Positions 16,607 through 25,818 of a stretch of 64,000 nt of DNA are shown one piece after another (the stretch's first letter is position 1; the number at the start of each line of letters is the position of its first letter). This stretch comes from Sphingobacterium pedocola. GTDB lineage: Bacteria; Bacteroidota; Bacteroidia; Sphingobacteriales; Sphingobacteriaceae. The translations under genes and the position numbers were made by a program. Under the pieces are notes generated by a model. The model searched no databases. It saw only the letters and a list, made by a program, of their open reading frames with translations, and was not told where the DNA came from. Location: contig NZ_MU158689.1 in NCBI RefSeq assembly GCF_015209965.1, positions 1,151,629-1,215,628 on the forward strand, in the 5' to 3' direction.

Positions 16607-17218
16607 ATGGTAAAACCTATTTACAAAAGTAATGATGCAACGGAGCTGTTGCGCAATGCAGAAAGCATCTTATTGAAGATGACGACTAATTCGGATTTAT
16701 TTTCTGAGCCAGTACCAAGTTTAACGACACTCGAAGGTCAGCTGAATGCATATCGGGATGCCTATGCCGAAGCTCGTTTTCGGGACAAGCGGGCTGTCAT
16801 CCTAAAGGGACAAAAAGGAAAAGACCTGCAAGAAACTATTTACAGACTATCGCATTATGTGGACGCCGTCGCCAAGGGTGACGAAGCCGTGATCGTAGCT
16901 GCGGGCTTTAGTTTCACACGTCCTACCACCAATCGTATAGGAAGGACACCACAAGCGGAAAACCTCCGGATAGAAAATGTACAGGTCGGTACGGGCATTC
17001 TCCGCGTGCGGGTCAAACCATGGAAACACGCACGTCTGTATCAATTCGAGTACCGAAAAAGAGGAACGGAGGAACCGTGGACATCAATTTTGCATAGCAA
17101 TTCGATGTTAGAGATCCGTGATCTGGAAATGATGTACACTTATGAGTTCCGCGTCTCTTATCTAGGAACAGATACCACTACCAATTTTAGTGATATTGTA
17201 AACGCACTCGTAGTTTAA
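16607..17218 (+). CDS. Fibronectin type III domain protein
   Basis: 203 residues from ATG 16607; codons upstream run through the inverted repeat and are rejected. Residues 1-100 are helical and polar with no signal peptide or membrane segment (ATELLRNAESILLKM, then LEGQLNAYRDAYAEARFRDK). Residues 115-203 read as one Fn3 beta-sandwich: QAENLRIENV, an YQFEYRKRG strand with a Trp nearby, LEIRDLEMMYTYEFRVSYLG. The function is unknown; Fn3 modules normally bind proteins or glycans, and here the protein seems cytoplasmic. It is followed by a terminator hairpin and an unknown gene, and preceded by the CTAG array. Confidence 0.7.
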   Translation: MVKPIYKSNDATELLRNAESILLKMTTNSDLFSEPVPSLTTLEGQLNAYRDAYAEARFRDKRAVILKGQKGKDLQETIYRLSHYVDAVAKGDEAVIVAAGFSFTRPTTNRIGRTPQAENLRIENVQVGTGILRVRVKPWKHARLYQFEYRKRGTEEPWTSILHSNSMLEIRDLEMMYTYEFRVSYLGTDTTTNFSDIVNALVV

Positions 17219-17223
17219 CAGAA

Positions 17224-17265
17224 AACCTTCATGACTGTTTGCCTGTCAAGCCCGTCATGAAGGTT
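17224..17265 (+). terminator. Terminator after the fibronectin-III gene
   Basis: Perfect 12-bp arms AACCTTCATGAC (17224-17235) and GTCATGAAGGTT (17254-17265), followed by CTTTAT, 5 nt after the stop codon. Confidence 0.7.
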
Positions 17266-17311
17266 CTTTATACCCTTGAAGTTATATTTATTTTACTATT
17301 TTTATATCGTT

Positions 17312-17968
17312 ATGATGAATACGAAAAAAACATCCACCACCCATCCGTTAAGGACAATCATGCTCCGATTTGATACTACGCTCACAGCACCTGATTTTGA
17401 GACACTAGCATTGGAATATTACCACGAAATACACGACCGTACCTGGGAAACCCGACAGCGCATTAAACAAGCAAGAACCCCACTTCCCTCGTTCGGTTTC
17501 CAACTGGAAGAAGTGGAAGAATTGTTTCAACAAGGCCAAGGAAAGTTTCGCCACCTCGAAATGATGGATCCCGATAATCCCGAAAAAAACACGGTACATG
17601 TGCAACTCAAAGCGGTATTGACAAATATCAAAAATATTTTAGAAGATTTTGTACCCGAATTGGTAGACGCAGCCAGCGATTACTATGCGTATGAAGATTA
17701 CATCGTAGCTTATGAACAGTGGATGAACGAAGTTGCATTTCCGCAGTTTGATAAAATATTTGCCAACTATCAAGCCTGTTCGTTGGATATGGTGTCCTTT
17801 GACCGCGATCTAGATGATTTCAAAGGAGCATTGCATTTCGTAAAACAGCAGGAAGGAAGATACTTTGAAGCCATGAACGAGCTCATAGAGCGATATTCAG
17901 ATTTGAATGAGGAAATAGGCAATTTATTTGAACAGGCAGAAGCATTTGACAGCAACCTACTTGTCTAG
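17312..17968 (+). CDS. Hypothetical acidic helical protein
   Basis: 218 residues from the tandem ATGs at 17312/17315; a further in-frame ATG upstream at 17276 would add only a hydrophobic Tyr/Phe stretch lying between the terminator and the gene. The family is not recognised. The sequence is soluble, strongly acidic and predicted mainly helical, with coiled-coil-like stretches (QLEEVEELFQQGQGKFRHLE; NELIERYSDLNEEIGNLFEQ). Together with the Fn3 gene it forms a two-gene block of unknown function next to the CTAG array, each gene with its own terminator. Confidence 0.6.
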   Translation: MMNTKKTSTTHPLRTIMLRFDTTLTAPDFETLALEYYHEIHDRTWETRQRIKQARTPLPSFGFQLEEVEELFQQGQGKFRHLEMMDPDNPEKNTVHVQLKAVLTNIKNILEDFVPELVDAASDYYAYEDYIVAYEQWMNEVAFPQFDKIFANYQACSLDMVSFDRDLDDFKGALHFVKQQEGRYFEAMNELIERYSDLNEEIGNLFEQAEAFDSNLLV

Positions 17969-17982
17969 CTCTTCTTCTACGG

Positions 17983-18019
17983 GTATCTCCTATTTTTGTC
18001 AAACAACTGTAGGAGATAC
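17983..18019 (+). terminator. Terminator after the helical protein gene
   Basis: Arms GTATCTCCTA (17983-17992) and TAGGAGATAC (18010-18019) are perfect over 10 bp, 14 nt after the stop. Confidence 0.6.
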
Positions 18020-18072
18020 TATTCTTCTCCCCTCAAACATTTTCCTTACTTTTGATTTTAATCCATTGCGAC

Positions 18073-18957
18073 ATGTCATCCAAAGCAGATAACGCTATTA
18101 AAACGACGTACTTTAGCATCCTAGGAAATCTACTGTTAGCGATTGTAAAATGGCTCGCCGGATTTTTTGGGAATTCTTTCGCTTTGATTGCTGATGCGAT
18201 AGAATCTACCGCAGATATTTTTTCATCCATACTCGTATTATTGGGTATCAAATATTCTAAACGTCCACCAGATGAGACGCATCCCTACGGACATGGTCGG
18301 ATCGAACCACTAGTCACGTTCATGGTGGTTATCTTTCTAGTGATTTCTGCAACAGTTATTGCATATCAAAGCATCATCAATTTACGAACCCCGCACGAAC
18401 CGCCAAAAGCATGGACCTTAATTGTTTTAGGGATTATTATTATCTGGAAAGAAGCAGCCTATCAGCTTATTGCACGCAAGGGAAAGGAATTAAATAGTTC
18501 AACGCTGAAAGCCGAGGCCTGGCATCATCGCGCGGATGCAATAACTTCCGTTGCGGCCTTTATTGGTATTTCTATTGCTTTATGGCTTGGAGATGGATAT
18601 GAATACGCCGATGATTGGGCGGCCTTAGTAGCTTCTGTACTAATTTTATACAACTGTTATAAAATATTTAGACCTGCATTAGGTGAAATTATGGATGAAA
18701 ATCTACACAATGATGTCGTCGATGACGTACGGAAAAAATCCCTTAATGTAGCCGGTGTAATGGCGACAGATAAATGTTTCGTACGAAAAATCGGCATGGA
18801 ATATCTGGTAGATTTGCAAGCAGTCGTTTCGCCAGATATCAGCGTAAAGGAAGGTCATGACATTGCGCATGCCCTAAAAGATTACTTAATGCAAAGTATT
18901 CCTGACATCGGCAATGTTTTTGTTCATATCGAACCCTTTAGTGATATAAAAAATTAA
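18073..18957 (+). CDS. Cation diffusion facilitator (CDF) transporter
   Basis: 294 residues from ATG 18073 (MSSKADNAIK). Six hydrophobic helices fill residues 1-200. The first metal-site helix reads IADAIESTADIFSS, and the family's HPYGHGRIE loop and the HHRADAITS helix (His-x-x-x-Asp) are present. A cytoplasmic ferredoxin-like domain covers about 205-294. CDF proteins export Zn, Fe or other divalent metals by proton exchange. Position 2 of the first site is Glu instead of the usual Asp/His region, so metal choice is uncertain. It is monocistronic, upstream of gdhA by 237 bp of unremarkable DNA. Confidence 0.92.
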   Translation: MSSKADNAIKTTYFSILGNLLLAIVKWLAGFFGNSFALIADAIESTADIFSSILVLLGIKYSKRPPDETHPYGHGRIEPLVTFMVVIFLVISATVIAYQSIINLRTPHEPPKAWTLIVLGIIIIWKEAAYQLIARKGKELNSSTLKAEAWHHRADAITSVAAFIGISIALWLGDGYEYADDWAALVASVLILYNCYKIFRPALGEIMDENLHNDVVDDVRKKSLNVAGVMATDKCFVRKIGMEYLVDLQAVVSPDISVKEGHDIAHALKDYLMQSIPDIGNVFVHIEPFSDIKN

Positions 18958-19194
18958 AAAACTTCAAAACAGCTTTTCCCCTATCTATTTAAAACCAATC
19001 TTCTGCTTGTGTTGAGCTTGCTTCCTTTCACTATGCATTACACGAATGCTCGCTACAATGACAGGTATATTTTTAAAGTTGGTCATGACGGCATATAATT
19101 ACCGAAATAATAAGTCAATTCGTATTCAAATATTTCAGGTTATAAAATGAATTTTTAGTAAATTCGCCAGTATTCTAATAAAAATTCCTTAAAA

Positions 19195-20529
19195 ATGTCG
19201 CTAACTCTTAAAAATTTTATTAAGCACGTAGAAGAACGTAACCCTAATGAACCCGAGTTTTTACAAGCTGTAACGGAAGTAACGGAAGATTTAATCCCCT
19301 ATGTTAACGTAGATCATCCCGAATTAATAGACTTAAAAATTTTAGAACGTATTGTTGAACCAGAACGTGTAATTTCCTTTCGGGTAAACTGGTTGGATGA
19401 TAACAATCAGATTCAAATTAACAGAGGGTATCGTGTTCAAATGAACAGTGCTATTGGTCCATACAAGGGAGGTTTGCGATTTGCACCAAACGTTAACCTA
19501 AGTATCCTAAAGTTTTTGGCTTTTGAGCAAGTTTTTAAGAATAGTTTAACCGGTTTACCAATCGGCGGTGGTAAAGGCGGCTCCGACTTTGACCCAAAAG
19601 GTAAATCTGACCATGAAATCATGCGCTTTTGCCAATCTTTTATGACAGAGTTATATCGTCATATCGGTGCAGATACCGACGTTCCTGCGGGTGATATCGG
19701 TGTAGGCGGACGCGAAATAGGATATTTGTTTGGTCAGTATAAACGCATACAAAATAATTTTACAGGCGTATTGACCGGTAAAGGTACAAATTGGGGTGGA
19801 TCATATATTCGCCCTGAGGCAACAGGATATGGACTCTTATACTTTGTAGAATGTATGCTGATTCATAGAGATGAAAGCATAATTGGTAAAATGGTGGCAA
19901 TTTCCGGAGCAGGTAATGTGGCGTATTACGCGGCTGAAAAAGCAATTCAACTCGGGGCCAGAGTAATCACTTTATCGAATAGTACAGGTACAATTTTTGA
20001 TTCGGAAGGGTTTACCATTGAAAAGCTTAATTACATCAATACACTGGGAAGAGATTTGGTCAAGTTTTCAAAAAAATACAAATCAGCTTCATTCCATCCC
20101 AAAGAAACACCTTGGCAATTTAAATGTGATATCGCGTTACCATGCGCTACACAGAACGAGCTAAATGATCAGGACGCGTTGAGACTGATAAAAAACGGTT
20201 GTAAAATAGTGGCTGAAGGTGCAAATATGCCGTCTACCGCTACAGCAATCAAAGCTTTTCATAAAGCGAAAATTCTGTTTGGACCAGGGAAAGCGGCTAA
20301 CGCAGGTGGTGTGGCCGTTTCTGGATTGGAAATGTCCCAAAACTCGATAGGTCTACAATGGCACTCGGAAAAGGTAGACGGTAGATTAAAGACCATCATG
20401 CAAAATATCCATAAAACCTGTGTGCGATACGGTAATGAAGACAATGGCTATATCAATTACTTAAAGGGAGCAAATATCGGAGGCTTCATTAAGGTCGCAG
20501 AGGCGATGAAGTCACAAGGCGTTGTTTAA
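19195..20529 (+). CDS. gdhA: NADP-type glutamate dehydrogenase
   Basis: 444 residues, standard for hexameric bacterial GDH. Substrate and catalytic blocks are RGYRVQMNSAIGPYKGGLRF, GGGKGGSDFDPKGKSD (catalytic Lys in GGKGG) and DVPAGDIGVGGREIGYLFGQ; the nucleotide fold reads ISGAGNVAYYAAEKA. The GPYKGG / PIGGGKGG pattern belongs to the biosynthetic NADPH class that fixes ammonium into glutamate. It is monocistronic with a canonical terminator. An ammonium transporter is encoded 30 kb away. Confidence 0.96.
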   Translation: MSLTLKNFIKHVEERNPNEPEFLQAVTEVTEDLIPYVNVDHPELIDLKILERIVEPERVISFRVNWLDDNNQIQINRGYRVQMNSAIGPYKGGLRFAPNVNLSILKFLAFEQVFKNSLTGLPIGGGKGGSDFDPKGKSDHEIMRFCQSFMTELYRHIGADTDVPAGDIGVGGREIGYLFGQYKRIQNNFTGVLTGKGTNWGGSYIRPEATGYGLLYFVECMLIHRDESIIGKMVAISGAGNVAYYAAEKAIQLGARVITLSNSTGTIFDSEGFTIEKLNYINTLGRDLVKFSKKYKSASFHPKETPWQFKCDIALPCATQNELNDQDALRLIKNGCKIVAEGANMPSTATAIKAFHKAKILFGPGKAANAGGVAVSGLEMSQNSIGLQWHSEKVDGRLKTIMQNIHKTCVRYGNEDNGYINYLKGANIGGFIKVAEAMKSQGVV

Positions 20530-20558
20530 AATTAAGCACTAGAATTAACATTACGTAA

Positions 20559-20591
20559 AGCAGGATTCAATTTTTAGAATCCTGCTTTTTT
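20559..20591 (+). terminator. Rho-independent terminator of gdhA
   Basis: Stem AGCAGGATTC / GAATCCTGCT with an 8-nt loop, ending in a T run (20586-20591), 30 nt after the gdhA stop. Confidence 0.85.
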
Positions 20592-20657
20592 GATGTGCTT
20601 TGGAATTATACCTTTGTACATATTAAACCCTAAAGTAACAATATAAAAAATAAACAT

Positions 20658-20903
20658 ATGCGGATACTTGCCGAGCTCCCCCACCCCGATTGCAAAATAT
20701 CAATCTTTGGAATGAATCAAAAATATATCATCAAATTCGAACAAGGCACACTCGAACAATCGTATAAGCTAGCAGAGACTGATGTAATCGGTGGCGTAAA
20801 TGGAATCTTCGAATTTCTAGATGAGACCTTTATAAAACAGGTATTAGTTAATTTTGCCAACATGCGTATGAATTTTATTGCAGCATATCAGAGATATGAA
20901 TAA
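20658..20903 (+). CDS. Small conserved hypothetical protein
   Basis: 81 residues, MRILAELPHPDCKISIF at the start. I recognise the LPHPxCKI opening as a small protein conserved in Sphingobacteriaceae and relatives, without known function. It is soluble, with an N-terminal beta segment (KYIIKFEQGTLEQSYKL) and a C-terminal amphipathic helix (FIKQVLVNFANMRMNFIAAY). It stands alone between the gdhA terminator and the convergent sirtuin gene. Confidence 0.65.
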   Translation: MRILAELPHPDCKISIFGMNQKYIIKFEQGTLEQSYKLAETDVIGGVNGIFEFLDETFIKQVLVNFANMRMNFIAAYQRYE

Positions 20904-20960
20904 ATAAATTAAGTGAATGTCATAAGTTATTTATATTGAATATATTATAAATATGAACCA

Positions 20961-20989
20961 GGTGTAACCAAATTTAATTTGGATACATC
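20961..20989. terminator. Possible terminator hairpin between convergent genes
   Basis: GGTGTAACCAAATT pairs with AATTTGGATACATC with two mismatches around a one-base centre. Its position between the stops at 20903 and 21090 suits a two-way terminator, but no T run follows. Confidence 0.35.
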
Positions 20990-21089
20990 TGTACTGAATG
21001 ACGTTTACAGCACGATATATTTACATAAATTATCTATATAAACAGTATAATAAGCTGATTATAATAAACTTATTATTGTTAACAAAATT

Positions 21090-21776
21090 TTATTTGGTGA
21101 TATTTTTTACAAGTTTTGGTACTCCTGTCGACGCATTATCTTTAATAACACGGGTAATAGATGGCACGATAAAAGCGTCTGCATTTGGGTCAATTACCAG
21201 AACCTCGCAATCCGCTTTTACTTCGTATAGCAGATTTGCTGCAGGATAGACTTGAAGCGAAGTCCCCACCACGATAAAGATATCTGCCTCAGAAACAAGT
21301 CTTATTGCGGGGTCAATATTAGGAACAGCTTCGCCAAACCAGACGACATGCGGACGAAGTTGTGTACCAAGTTCACACAGTTCGCCCATTTCTAAGTTAT
21401 CGCCAATGATAGGATAAACGAGTTTCGGGTCTTTGGAAGATTGGGACTTTATAATTTCACCATGCAGATGCAAAACTTCCTCACTTCCTGCCCTTTCATG
21501 CAGGTCGTCAATATTCTGCGTAATAATTACGACGTTATATTTTTCTTCTAAAGCCAATAGTGCTTTATGTGCTTCATTGGGCTCCGCTTTCCGGCAAGCA
21601 GCTCTTCTTAGATTATAAAAGCGCTGCACAAGTTCTGGATTGCGTATCCAGGCCTCTGGAGTTGCTACATCTTCCAAATTATACCCTTCCCAAAGTCCAT
21701 CTTGACCGCGAAACGTCCGTAAACCACTTTCAGCGGAAATTCCAGCTCCCGTAAAAACAACTATTTTCTTTTTCAT
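21090..21776 (-). CDS. cobB: Sir2-family NAD-dependent protein deacylase lacking zinc cysteines
   Basis: 228 residues. NAD-binding GAGISAESGLRTFRG (10-24), TQNIDDLHERAG (87-97), catalytic His105 and GTSLQVYPAA are present. Tyr54 and Arg57 (FYNLRR) match the acyl-pocket pair of SIRT5/CobB class III enzymes that remove succinyl or malonyl groups. Between His105 and RPHVVWFGE the four zinc-ligand cysteines of CobB are missing; only Cys134 is found there. The enzyme therefore probably folds without zinc. It is monocistronic and upstream (in transcription terms) of nothing related. Confidence 0.9.
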   Translation of the reverse strand: MKKKIVVFTGAGISAESGLRTFRGQDGLWEGYNLEDVATPEAWIRNPELVQRFYNLRRAACRKAEPNEAHKALLALEEKYNVVIITQNIDDLHERAGSEEVLHLHGEIIKSQSSKDPKLVYPIIGDNLEMGELCELGTQLRPHVVWFGEAVPNIDPAIRLVSEADIFIVVGTSLQVYPAANLLYEVKADCEVLVIDPNADAFIVPSITRVIKDNASTGVPKLVKNITK

Positions 21777-21808
21777 TAGGTAACTTTAACTAAACTTTTA
21801 CAAATAAA

Positions 21809-21837
21809 AACGGGTAGCATTTGCTATGCTACCCGTT
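21809..21837 (-). terminator. Terminator of the arabinose operon
   Basis: Arms AACGGGTAGCAT and ATGCTACCCGTT (12 bp, 5-nt loop) lie 23 nt past the stop of the symporter gene; a T run follows on the minus strand. Confidence 0.8.
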
Positions 21838-21859
21838 AAAAATATTAATAATTTTTCGG

Positions 21860-23557
21860 TTACCAGAATTTGACGTAAAGCGCACCGATGATAAGAATAG
21901 TCAAAACAATCATGACCATCACAGACGGCTCTACTTTGAACATCTTTGTATCGATTACAAATGCCTTAGGATTTATCTTAGGTCCCGCTAAACTCACAAT
22001 TACCATAGTAACAACCGTAAAAGCGAACGCTAAGCCCATACAAATCTGAAATGGTATTTCGTATGCACCTTTACCATTCGGATAAGCTGTATACAATAAG
22101 GTGTCGTTACCAAACAAAGCAGGTGCGTAATTATTGAACAGGACGGAAAGTAGGAACCCCATAATCAATCCTGTAATGGCTGCAGCTCCAGTAGTTCTTT
22201 TCCAAAACATACCGAGTAAGAACATTGCCAGCACCCCGGGACTGATGAATCCGGTATATTTTTGGATAAACGTAAAACCTCCTTCACCACCAATGCCCAA
22301 TAGATCATCCCAAGTGAATAATACGGAAACTGCTATAGAAGCAATGACTGTTGCTTTTCCAATGTTCACCAGCTTTCTATCAGAAGCATCTTTGTTCATG
22401 TATTTCTTATAGATATCCATGGTGAAAATCGTCGCAATACTGTTTGCTTTTCCGGCTAGGGACGCTACAATAGCTGCTGTTAAAGCCGCCAATGACAGTC
22501 CTTTGATACCGTCGGGTAGAAATCCAAGAATCGCTGCATAAGCATTATCTGCACGGAAAACACCATTTGGAGCCATTTCTTCTTGCAACGCCCCGTTTTT
22601 ATACAACACATAAGCTGCAATTCCAGGTAACATTACAATCACCGGCATGAATAGCTTTAAGAAACCTGCAAATAGGATACCTGTACGTGCTGTTTTTAGG
22701 TCTGCTCCCAAAGCTCTCTGGGTAATATATTGATTACACCCCCAGTAATTTAGGTTAACAATCCAAATACCCGCTAAATACATTCCAATGCCCGGTAACA
22801 TGAGATATTTATTAATCTCCGCCTGCGTCGACGTTTCGGTCGGTTTCTCTACGATAAGCTTAAAATGCTCGGGTGAATCCTTCATTAACTGTGTGAAACC
22901 AGCTAGAACATCGTTTCCTAATCCAAAATGCTGACTTACGAGTTGTAACGCCACATAAGTCGTAGCTACACCACCTATAATAAGTACAACCACTTGGATT
23001 ACGTCGGTAAAACCGATTACACGCATTCCGCCTAACGTTATGACAATTGCAAAAATGGAAATAAGAATAATTATTAAATGGAAACTTCCACCACCCGCTA
23101 GGTTATCAATTGCGATTGCACCTAAATAAAGAATGGAAGTCAAGTTCACAAAAATATAAAGAAACAACCAAAATATAGACATAATAAGGCTTGTCGTCTC
23201 ATTATATCTTCTATTGAGGAACTGAGGCATAGTGAATATCTTATTTTTGAGATAAACAGGAATAAACCATACCGCTACAATAATCAACGCGATCGCAGCT
23301 ATCCATTCATAGGCCGCAACAGCAATCCCCACTTCAAAGCCGTTACCACTCATCCCTATAAATTGTTCTGCGGAGATGTTAGAAGCAATGAGAGAAGCTC
23401 CTATGGCCCACCATGTCAAAGAACCTTCTGCCAAAAAATAATCTTGACTGGTTTGTTCTTTACTAGTCTTTTTTCTGTAAATCCAATATCCATAACCCGC
23501 TACGACGAAGAAATAGATGAAGAAAATTACATAATCAATTAATGCAAATTTTTCCAT
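21860..23557 (-). CDS. Sodium/sugar symporter (SSS family), probable arabinose importer
   Basis: 565 residues with about 14 hydrophobic helices starting YVIFFIYFFVVAGYGYWIY. SSS/SGLT features include the N-terminal DYFLAEGSLTWWAIGASLIA stretch and SNISAEQFIGMSG, where the Na+ site Ser/Ala cluster lies, and NYWGCNQYITQRALGA. Members of the vSGLT branch carry galactose, glucose or pentoses with Na+. Position as the last gene after araB, araD and araA (25 bp behind araA) makes L-arabinose the likely substrate. Confidence 0.9.
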   Translation of the reverse strand: MEKFALIDYVIFFIYFFVVAGYGYWIYRKKTSKEQTSQDYFLAEGSLTWWAIGASLIASNISAEQFIGMSGNGFEVGIAVAAYEWIAAIALIIVAVWFIPVYLKNKIFTMPQFLNRRYNETTSLIMSIFWLFLYIFVNLTSILYLGAIAIDNLAGGGSFHLIIILISIFAIVITLGGMRVIGFTDVIQVVVLIIGGVATTYVALQLVSQHFGLGNDVLAGFTQLMKDSPEHFKLIVEKPTETSTQAEINKYLMLPGIGMYLAGIWIVNLNYWGCNQYITQRALGADLKTARTGILFAGFLKLFMPVIVMLPGIAAYVLYKNGALQEEMAPNGVFRADNAYAAILGFLPDGIKGLSLAALTAAIVASLAGKANSIATIFTMDIYKKYMNKDASDRKLVNIGKATVIASIAVSVLFTWDDLLGIGGEGGFTFIQKYTGFISPGVLAMFLLGMFWKRTTGAAAITGLIMGFLLSVLFNNYAPALFGNDTLLYTAYPNGKGAYEIPFQICMGLAFAFTVVTMVIVSLAGPKINPKAFVIDTKMFKVEPSVMVMIVLTILIIGALYVKFW

Positions 23558-23582
23558 TATTAGGTTTATTAAGTTTACTTAG

Positions 23583-25082
23583 TTATTTGATCGTTTTATA
23601 ATATACCTCACTCCATTTTAGTTCGTTTTCAAAATTAGAAAGTGATGTATTTGCATCAATCTTCACCAATTCGATATCCGCCATTTTTGAGAAGTCTTCA
23701 AAATATTCCATCGTTAAATTTTGGCTAAAAACAGTGTGGTGAGCTCCTCCAGCATAAATCCATGCTGTACAAGCTGTTTTCATGTCCGGAAGTGGCTTCC
23801 ATAATACACGAGCTACCGGTAATTTAGGTAAATCTTCTTTTGCTTCAACGGCGTCAACCGTATTTACAACTAATCTAAATCTATCACCCATATCGATCAG
23901 AGATGCATTTAACGCAGATCCTGCACTCGAATTGAACACCAAACGAGCGGGATCGGCTTTCCCCCCAATTCCTAATGGGTGAACCTCTAAACGAGGCTTT
24001 TCTGCCGATAATGATGGATCCACTTCTAACATGTGTGATCCTAAAACCATCGAATTATTCGGTTCAAAGTGATAAGTGTAATCTTCCATAAAAGCATTTC
24101 CACCTTCGAGACCTTGCGCCATTACTTTACAAGCACGCACCAAAGCTGGAGTTTTCCAATCACCTTCTCCCGCAAAGCCATAGCCTTTTTCCATTAACCG
24201 TTGTACAGGAAGTCCGGGCAGCTGCACCAAGCCATGTAAATCTTCAAACGTATCCGTAAAACCTTTATAACCTCCTGCTTCCAAGAATTTCGACAGTCCT
24301 ATTTCAATTTTTGCTGCATCTATTACGTTCTGCCTATTCGCTCCACCCTCCTTCACATTGTCCGCTAGAATATACGTCGTTTCATACTCTTTTACGAGCG
24401 CAGTAATTTCCGCATCCGTTACATCATTAATGACATTTACTAAATCACCCACGGCATAAGTATTTACGGAGAAACCAAATTTACTTTCCGCTTCCACTTT
24501 ATCTCCATCGGTAACAGCTACATAGCGCATGTTGTCACCGAAACGTACAAATTTTGCTCCTTGCCAATCATGCCAAGCCGCCGCTGCTCTTGCCCATACA
24601 TTGATTTTATGCGATACTTCCTCATCCTGCCAATGCCCCGTAACTACTTTTCGGTTGATACGGAGACGGGAAACAATAAAACCAAACTCACGGTCTCCAT
24701 GTGCTGATTGATTGAGATTCATAAAATCCATGTCCATTGTAGACCAAGGAATATCCCTATTATATTGGGTATGTAAATGCAACAACGGCTTATTCAAGAT
24801 ATTTAAGCCTCTAATCCACATCTTAGCCGGAGAAAACGTATGCATCCAGGTGATGATGCCGATACAATTTTTATCTGTATTTGCAGCTAAAATCGTATCG
24901 TAAATTTCTTCGGTGTTTTTTACGATAGGTTTATAGATTACTTGAACGGGTATAGTCTGCGAATCGTTAAAATAATTTGCAATCTCTTCTGCGTGCTTTG
25001 CAGCTTGAGCCAAAGTTTCCGGACCGTATAGGTCTTGACTACCGGTGATAAACCAAACTTGTAATTTATTTATTTCTGTCAT
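23583..25082 (-). CDS. araA: L-arabinose isomerase
   Basis: 499 residues, normal for AraA (about 500). Diagnostic stretches are [12 protein letters not shown] at the N-terminus, [30 protein letters not shown], the metal-ligand block [37 protein letters not shown] and the terminal HHTVFS. It converts L-arabinose to L-ribulose with Mn2+. It lies between araD (20 bp upstream) and the symporter. Confidence 0.97.
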   Translation of the reverse strand: MTEINKLQVWFITGSQDLYGPETLAQAAKHAEEIANYFNDSQTIPVQVIYKPIVKNTEEIYDTILAANTDKNCIGIITWMHTFSPAKMWIRGLNILNKPLLHLHTQYNRDIPWSTMDMDFMNLNQSAHGDREFGFIVSRLRINRKVVTGHWQDEEVSHKINVWARAAAAWHDWQGAKFVRFGDNMRYVAVTDGDKVEAESKFGFSVNTYAVGDLVNVINDVTDAEITALVKEYETTYILADNVKEGGANRQNVIDAAKIEIGLSKFLEAGGYKGFTDTFEDLHGLVQLPGLPVQRLMEKGYGFAGEGDWKTPALVRACKVMAQGLEGGNAFMEDYTYHFEPNNSMVLGSHMLEVDPSLSAEKPRLEVHPLGIGGKADPARLVFNSSAGSALNASLIDMGDRFRLVVNTVDAVEAKEDLPKLPVARVLWKPLPDMKTACTAWIYAGGAHHTVFSQNLTMEYFEDFSKMADIELVKIDANTSLSNFENELKWSEVYYKTIK

Positions 25083-25102
25083 TTTTACTAAAATTAGTCT
25101 AA

Positions 25103-25804
25103 TTAGGATTGCCCGTAATACGAGTCTGGCCCATGTTTACGTTCGAAATGTTTTTTAATCAGGGAATCTTTAAGGCGAGGGGCATTCGGGTTAACTTGCT
25201 CCGTTAGAAGGGCCATCTGTGCTACAGTTTCAAGTACAGCACTATTATAAACAGCTTTATGACCATTCTTGCCCCAGGTAAATGGTGCATGATTACCAAC
25301 CAATACCATCTCTACTTCTTTGTAATCCAATTCGTTAGCGGAAAAATGATTCATGATCTGAAAACCTGTTTGATATTCGTAATCTCCTTCAATCATATCA
25401 TCTGCCATCGGTGGCGCACACGGAATATCCGTCGTTAAATGGTCCGCGTGAGTCGTTCCAAATATGGGGATATCACGCTGTGCCTGAGCCCATGCCGTAC
25501 CGTAAGTAGAATGTGTATGTACAATACCACCTATGTCTTCCCAATGTTTATATAATACTGCATGTGTGAGGGTATCAGAGGACGGGCGCAGCTCGCCTTC
25601 AATTATATTTCCGTCGAAATCCACAATGACCATTTTTTCCGGCGAAAGGTCTTCATACGGTACACCACTCGGCTTGATAGCAAACACATTCCGCTCCCGA
25701 TCTACGACACTTACATTTCCAAAAGTGAATAAAACCAAACCTAGTTTGGGGAGCTGCATGTTGCATTCGTATGCTTCCTGTTTTATCTTTTGATAAACAC
25801 TCAT
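25103..25804 (-). CDS. araD: L-ribulose-5-phosphate 4-epimerase
   Basis: 233 residues of the class II aldolase/AraD fold. Zinc and substrate motifs are seen: [32 protein letters not shown] with Hx[16 protein letters not shown] and [11 protein letters not shown]. It converts L-ribulose-5-P to D-xylulose-5-P, feeding the pentose phosphate pathway. It begins 14 bp after the araB stop within the same operon. Confidence 0.97.
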   Translation of the reverse strand: MSVYQKIKQEAYECNMQLPKLGLVLFTFGNVSVVDRERNVFAIKPSGVPYEDLSPEKMVIVDFDGNIIEGELRPSSDTLTHAVLYKHWEDIGGIVHTHSTYGTAWAQAQRDIPIFGTTHADHLTTDIPCAPPMADDMIEGDYEYQTGFQIMNHFSANELDYKEVEMVLVGNHAPFTWGKNGHKAVYNSAVLETVAQMALLTEQVNPNAPRLKDSLIKKHFERKHGPDSYYGQS

Positions 25805-25818
25805 ATTTCAAATTAATT

